Shown: in pieces, positions 5,493 to 8,139 of the stretch | Numbering within the stretch: position 1 is the first letter of the stretch | Layout of the letters: each line of letters opens with the position of its first letter | Source of the DNA: Burkholderiales bacterium RIFCSPHIGHO2_12_FULL_61_11 | GTDB taxonomy: Bacteria; Pseudomonadota; Gammaproteobacteria; Burkholderiales; Burkholderiaceae_C | Direction of reading: 5' to 3' | Assembly (NCBI GenBank): GCA_001770785.1 | Contig: MERZ01000093.1 | Location: 1 to 8,139 of the forward strand | DNA length: 8,139 nucleotides | Notes under the pieces: model-generated | Database searches by the model: none | What the model was told of the DNA's origin: nothing | What the model saw: only the letters and a program-made list of their open reading frames with translations | Position numbers and translations under genes: made by a program

Positions 5493-6810
5493 ATTTGAGA
5501 TCCTTGCCATCCTGATGCTGGTTGGCTTCTTCCTGTTGCTGATGATCGGTGTGCCGGTGGCACTGTCGCTGGCAACTGTGGGCTTTACCTTCGGCGCGCT
5601 TGGCTTCGGCACGTCGCTCTTCAACTTGCTGCCGGCACGCCTGTTTGGCATCGCTACTGGTTATCAATGGCTGGCGATTCCGCTCTTTATCTTCATGGGC
5701 GTGATGCTGGAGAAGTCGAGGCTGGCCGACGACTTGCTCGACGTATTGGGCCATCTGGCGGGTCGTTTGCGGGGCGGCATGGCAATCGGCATCGTGCTCT
5801 TCGGTGTGTTGATGGGAGCAATGACCGGTATCGTTGGCGCGACGGTCATCACGCTCGGCTTGCTCACTTTGCCGACATTGATCAAGCGCGGTTACGACAA
5901 AAGCGTCGCATGCGGCGTCATTTGTGCGTCGGGAACGCTCGGGCAGATCATTCCACCGAGCCTGATCCTGATCCTGCTGGCGGACATCATGCAGCTGTCG
6001 GTCGGCACCTTGTTTGCGGCTGCAGTTGGGCCAGGCGTGCTACTGGCGCTCGTCTATATTGTTTATCTGCTGGTCATGGGCTGGCTAAAACCCGACTCGA
6101 TGCCGCCGATTTCGCAAGACGAACGCGACAGCGTCACCCGCCCCGAGCTATGGATGCGCTTTCTTAAGGTGGTGATACCACCCGTGCTGTTGGTCGTCGC
6201 GGTACTTGGCTCCATCGTCGGCGGCATTGCGGCACCCACGGAGGCTGCCTCAATGGGCGCGCTGGGCGCCATCATCGTGACCATCGTCTCGCGACGCTTT
6301 AGCTGGAACGTGCTGCGCACCGTGGTGCGCGACACCACCAAGATCACGGCCATGATGATGTTCATCCTGATGTGCGCGCAGGTGTTTGCCCTGGCCTTTC
6401 GCGGATTGCATGGTGAATATCTGATCGTCGATATGTTTGCCTGGCTGCCAGGCGGTGTGAACACCGCAGTCTGGTTCATGCTGTTCCTGATCTTTGTGCT
6501 CGGGTTCTTCGTCGAATGGATTGAAATCAGCTACATCGCGGTGCCTCTGTTCCTGCCCATTCTGCTGGCGCAGGGAGTCGACCCGATCTGGCTGGCCATG
6601 CTGATCACGGCCACCCTGCAATCATCGTTCCTGACGCCACCGTTCGGATGGGCGCTGTTTTACCTGAAGGGTGCGGCGCCGCCGGAGATAACGACCAAGG
6701 ACATTTACAAAGGTGTCGTGCCGTTTATCGCGATGCAGGGTGTGACGGTGGCGCTGCTTTTCTTCTTTCCAAAAATTGCGACCTGGTTGCCGAAAGCGAT
6801 CGGTTGGTAG
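5485..6810 (+). CDS. dctM: TRAP transporter large permease subunit (DctM)
   Basis: This 441-residue inner-membrane protein catalyses Na+-driven uptake of the substrate handed over by the binding protein. It is almost entirely hydrophobic helices, with re-entrant hairpin-type motifs in two repeats: TGIVGATVITLG (114-125) with GTLGQIIPPS (150-159), and GSIVGGIAAPTEAASMGALGA (242-262) with SSFLTPPFG (380-388). These are the conserved scaffold and transport-domain motifs of the DctM family. Length is typical and there is no frameshift. GAGGAG at 5475-5480 lies four bases before the ATG, and the start overlaps the dctQ stop, so the two are co-translated. The substrate cannot be read from this subunit; the downstream amidohydrolase hints at an acid or acid amide. 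Confidence 0.95.
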   Translation: MPEFEILAILMLVGFFLLLMIGVPVALSLATVGFTFGALGFGTSLFNLLPARLFGIATGYQWLAIPLFIFMGVMLEKSRLADDLLDVLGHLAGRLRGGMAIGIVLFGVLMGAMTGIVGATVITLGLLTLPTLIKRGYDKSVACGVICASGTLGQIIPPSLILILLADIMQLSVGTLFAAAVGPGVLLALVYIVYLLVMGWLKPDSMPPISQDERDSVTRPELWMRFLKVVIPPVLLVVAVLGSIVGGIAAPTEAASMGALGAIIVTIVSRRFSWNVLRTVVRDTTKITAMMMFILMCAQVFALAFRGLHGEYLIVDMFAWLPGGVNTAVWFMLFLIFVLGFFVEWIEISYIAVPLFLPILLAQGVDPIWLAMLITATLQSSFLTPPFGWALFYLKGAAPPEITTKDIYKGVVPFIAMQGVTVALLFFFPKIATWLPKAIGW

Positions 6811-6823
6811 GAGACAGGCAGAC

Positions 6824-6910
6824 ATGACAGTACCCTCGGTTTCGTTGGCGACTGAAGAGGTCGTGATCTGGATTGGTAAATCTCACCCCATTGAAATTAG
6901 GAAAAAATAA
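6824..6910 (+). CDS. 28-residue small open reading frame between dctM and the hydrolase gene
   Basis: The ATG at 6824 has an AGGAGA box at 6809-6814, nine bases upstream, and lies 13 bases after the dctM stop. The frame encodes MTVPSVSLATEEVV and a basic end IEIRKK, with no hydrophobic helix. Its TAA overlaps the ATG of the next gene (TAATG), an arrangement typical of translational coupling. It may be a real small peptide, a coupling leader, or the residue of a larger deleted gene. I recognise no relatives. Confidence 0.35.
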   Translation: MTVPSVSLATEEVVIWIGKSHPIEIRKK

Positions 6911-8139
6911 TGTTGCACAGTAGAACCTGCATCGGTGGAATGGTCACCGCACCGCATCATCTTGCTTCGCAGGCCGGTGCGGCCGTATTGCGAGACGGTG
7001 GCAATGCGATCGAAGCGATGGTTGCCGCCGCCGCGACCATCGCCGTTGTGTATCCGCATATGAATGGCATCGGCGGCGACGGCTTCTGGCTGATCAGCGA
7101 GCCTGGTCGCGAGCCCGTAGCGATCCAGGCCTGCGGCCCGGCGGCCGCGCTCGCCAGCCCCGGCTTTTATGCAGAGCACAATGAGGCTGCCATCCCGACG
7201 CGGGGCCCGCGTGCCGCGCTTACCGTTGCCGGTGCCATCGGCGGCTGGTCTGCCGCGCTTGATGTCGCGCGGGGGTGGCTCAGTCCTCAACCACCATTGC
7301 CCCTGAAGCGCCTGCTGGCAGACGCGATTCATCACGCCAAGTCCGGCGTACCGATTACGCGCTCTCAAGCAGAGCTGACAAAAACCAAGTGGGAAGAACT
7401 CTCCCCGCAATACGACTTTGCTGCGACATATGCGCCCGCCGGCTTGCCAGCTCAAGGTACGATCCTTCGACAACCGGTATTGGCTGATACGTTGTCGCGA
7501 ATGGCCGAAGCCGGCCTCGATGATTTTTATCGTGGTGACGTTGCCCGCACACTGGCAGCAGGTCTTGAGCGAGTGGGCAGTCCGCTCAGGGCATCCGACC
7601 TGGCGAATTACCAGGCGCAGCGGCTTGCTCCCTTGTCGGTGGATCTGAAGGTCGGCCGTGTCTACAACCTGCCGCCGCCGACACAGGGCGTCTCCTCGTT
7701 GATGATTCTTGGCCTATTTGATAGATTGAATGTCGCCGACGGCGAAGGATTCGCTCATATCCACGGCTTGGTCGAGGCAACCAAACGCGCATTCATCTTG
7801 CGTAATGCTCACATCACCGATCCAGCACATATGTCGGTCAACCCGCAGGACTGGCTAAGCAGTAGCGCGCTCGATCTTGAAGCCGCCTTTATTGATCGCT
7901 CCAATGCCGCGCCTTGGCCGCATGTGGCCAAGCCGGGTGACACGATCTGGATGGGTGCCGCCGACAGCCATGGCCGCGTGGTCAGCTATATTCAAAGCGT
8001 GTTCTGGGAATTCGGAAGTGGCGTGGTGGTGCCCGGTACCGGCGTCGTCTGGCAAAACCGGGGCGCAAGCTTCACATTGGACAACGAACCAAATCGCCTG
8101 CAGCCGGGCAAGCTGCCTTTCCATACCCTTAACCCGGCA
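6910..8139 (+). CDS. Gamma-glutamyltransferase-family Ntn hydrolase, oxamate amidohydrolase (HpxW)-like, partial
   Basis: The first 410 residues of a gamma-glutamyltranspeptidase-fold enzyme run off the window without interruption; relatives are about 530-550 residues. Such proteins self-cleave at a threonine that becomes the nucleophile of the small subunit. The N-terminal blocks are MVTAPHHLASQAG, RDGGNAIEAMVAAAAT and YPHMNGIGGDGFW. The processing site is PGDTIWMGAADSHG, where Thr345 aligns with the catalytic threonine and Asp352 with the conserved Asp. FGSGVVVPGTG, QNRGASF and PFHTLNP follow. The Thr-Ile-Trp form, in place of Thr-Thr-His, is that of the HpxW/YwrD branch, where Klebsiella HpxW hydrolyses oxamate to oxalate and ammonia. 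No signal peptide is seen, so it is probably cytoplasmic. AGGA at 6899-6902 serves as ribosome-binding site. The family is certain; the substrate is inferred. Confidence 0.9.
   Translation, partial: MLHSRTCIGGMVTAPHHLASQAGAAVLRDGGNAIEAMVAAAATIAVVYPHMNGIGGDGFWLISEPGREPVAIQACGPAAALASPGFYAEHNEAAIPTRGPRAALTVAGAIGGWSAALDVARGWLSPQPPLPLKRLLADAIHHAKSGVPITRSQAELTKTKWEELSPQYDFAATYAPAGLPAQGTILRQPVLADTLSRMAEAGLDDFYRGDVARTLAAGLERVGSPLRASDLANYQAQRLAPLSVDLKVGRVYNLPPPTQGVSSLMILGLFDRLNVADGEGFAHIHGLVEATKRAFILRNAHITDPAHMSVNPQDWLSSSALDLEAAFIDRSNAAPWPHVAKPGDTIWMGAADSHGRVVSYIQSVFWEFGSGVVVPGTGVVWQNRGASFTLDNEPNRLQPGKLPFHTLNPA

Noticed and set aside
1..8139. CRISPR array, tRNA, rRNA, toxin-antitoxin or defence system
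   Set aside because: No regularly spaced repeats, cloverleaf, rRNA-like stretch or defence protein motifs were found by reading.

Overview
The window looks like an accessory or rearranged stretch from a betaproteobacterium, with Burkholderiales or Rhodocyclales most likely. The reasons are a PEP-CTERM envelope/extracellular protein behind a sigma-54-type promoter, a relic resembling the C-terminal part of HrpA from Comamonadaceae-type bacteria, IS66 and IS91 family debris, and a TRAP transporter beside a gamma-glutamyltranspeptidase-fold amidohydrolase. The assignment rests on recalled family resemblance, not on a search.

Positions 1-1482 are a graveyard of mobile elements. An IS66-type right end (75-93) abuts the 3' part of a second IS66 transposase gene (to 443), which has its own very similar right end at 478-496. 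Immediately beyond lies a decayed, internally deleted IS91-family transposase on the minus strand (about 497-895), followed by an orphan piece of an hrpA-like helicase gene (about 1045-1482, minus). The order suggests nested insertions: IS66 into IS66 into IS91. No stretch longer than 300 bases is wholly without a feature. The short gaps at 896-1044 and 1483-1556 hold nothing I can name.

Positions 1557-2370 form one self-contained unit: a near-perfect direct repeat, a -24/-12 promoter, a secreted PEP-CTERM protein and two hairpins, the second a probable terminator. From about 2400 the DNA becomes much more GC-rich. It carries a small unidentified gene (2590-2970) that converges on a minus-strand PLP-dependent aminotransferase (2990-4237).

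At about 4185 the sequence changes abruptly. The 5' end of the aminotransferase and the 5' half of a TRAP solute-binding protein gene are both cut and joined head to head. This is either a genuine deletion or rearrangement, or an assembly misjoin. To the right runs a tight operon: the truncated dctP-like gene, dctQ, dctM, a 28-codon open frame, and a gene for a gamma-glutamyltransferase-family Ntn hydrolase resembling oxamate amidohydrolase (HpxW), which runs off the window. The likely plan is Na+-coupled uptake of an organic acid or acid amide followed by intracellular amide hydrolysis, but the binding protein as seen here cannot work. I found no CRISPR array, tRNA, rRNA or clearly new multi-gene system.
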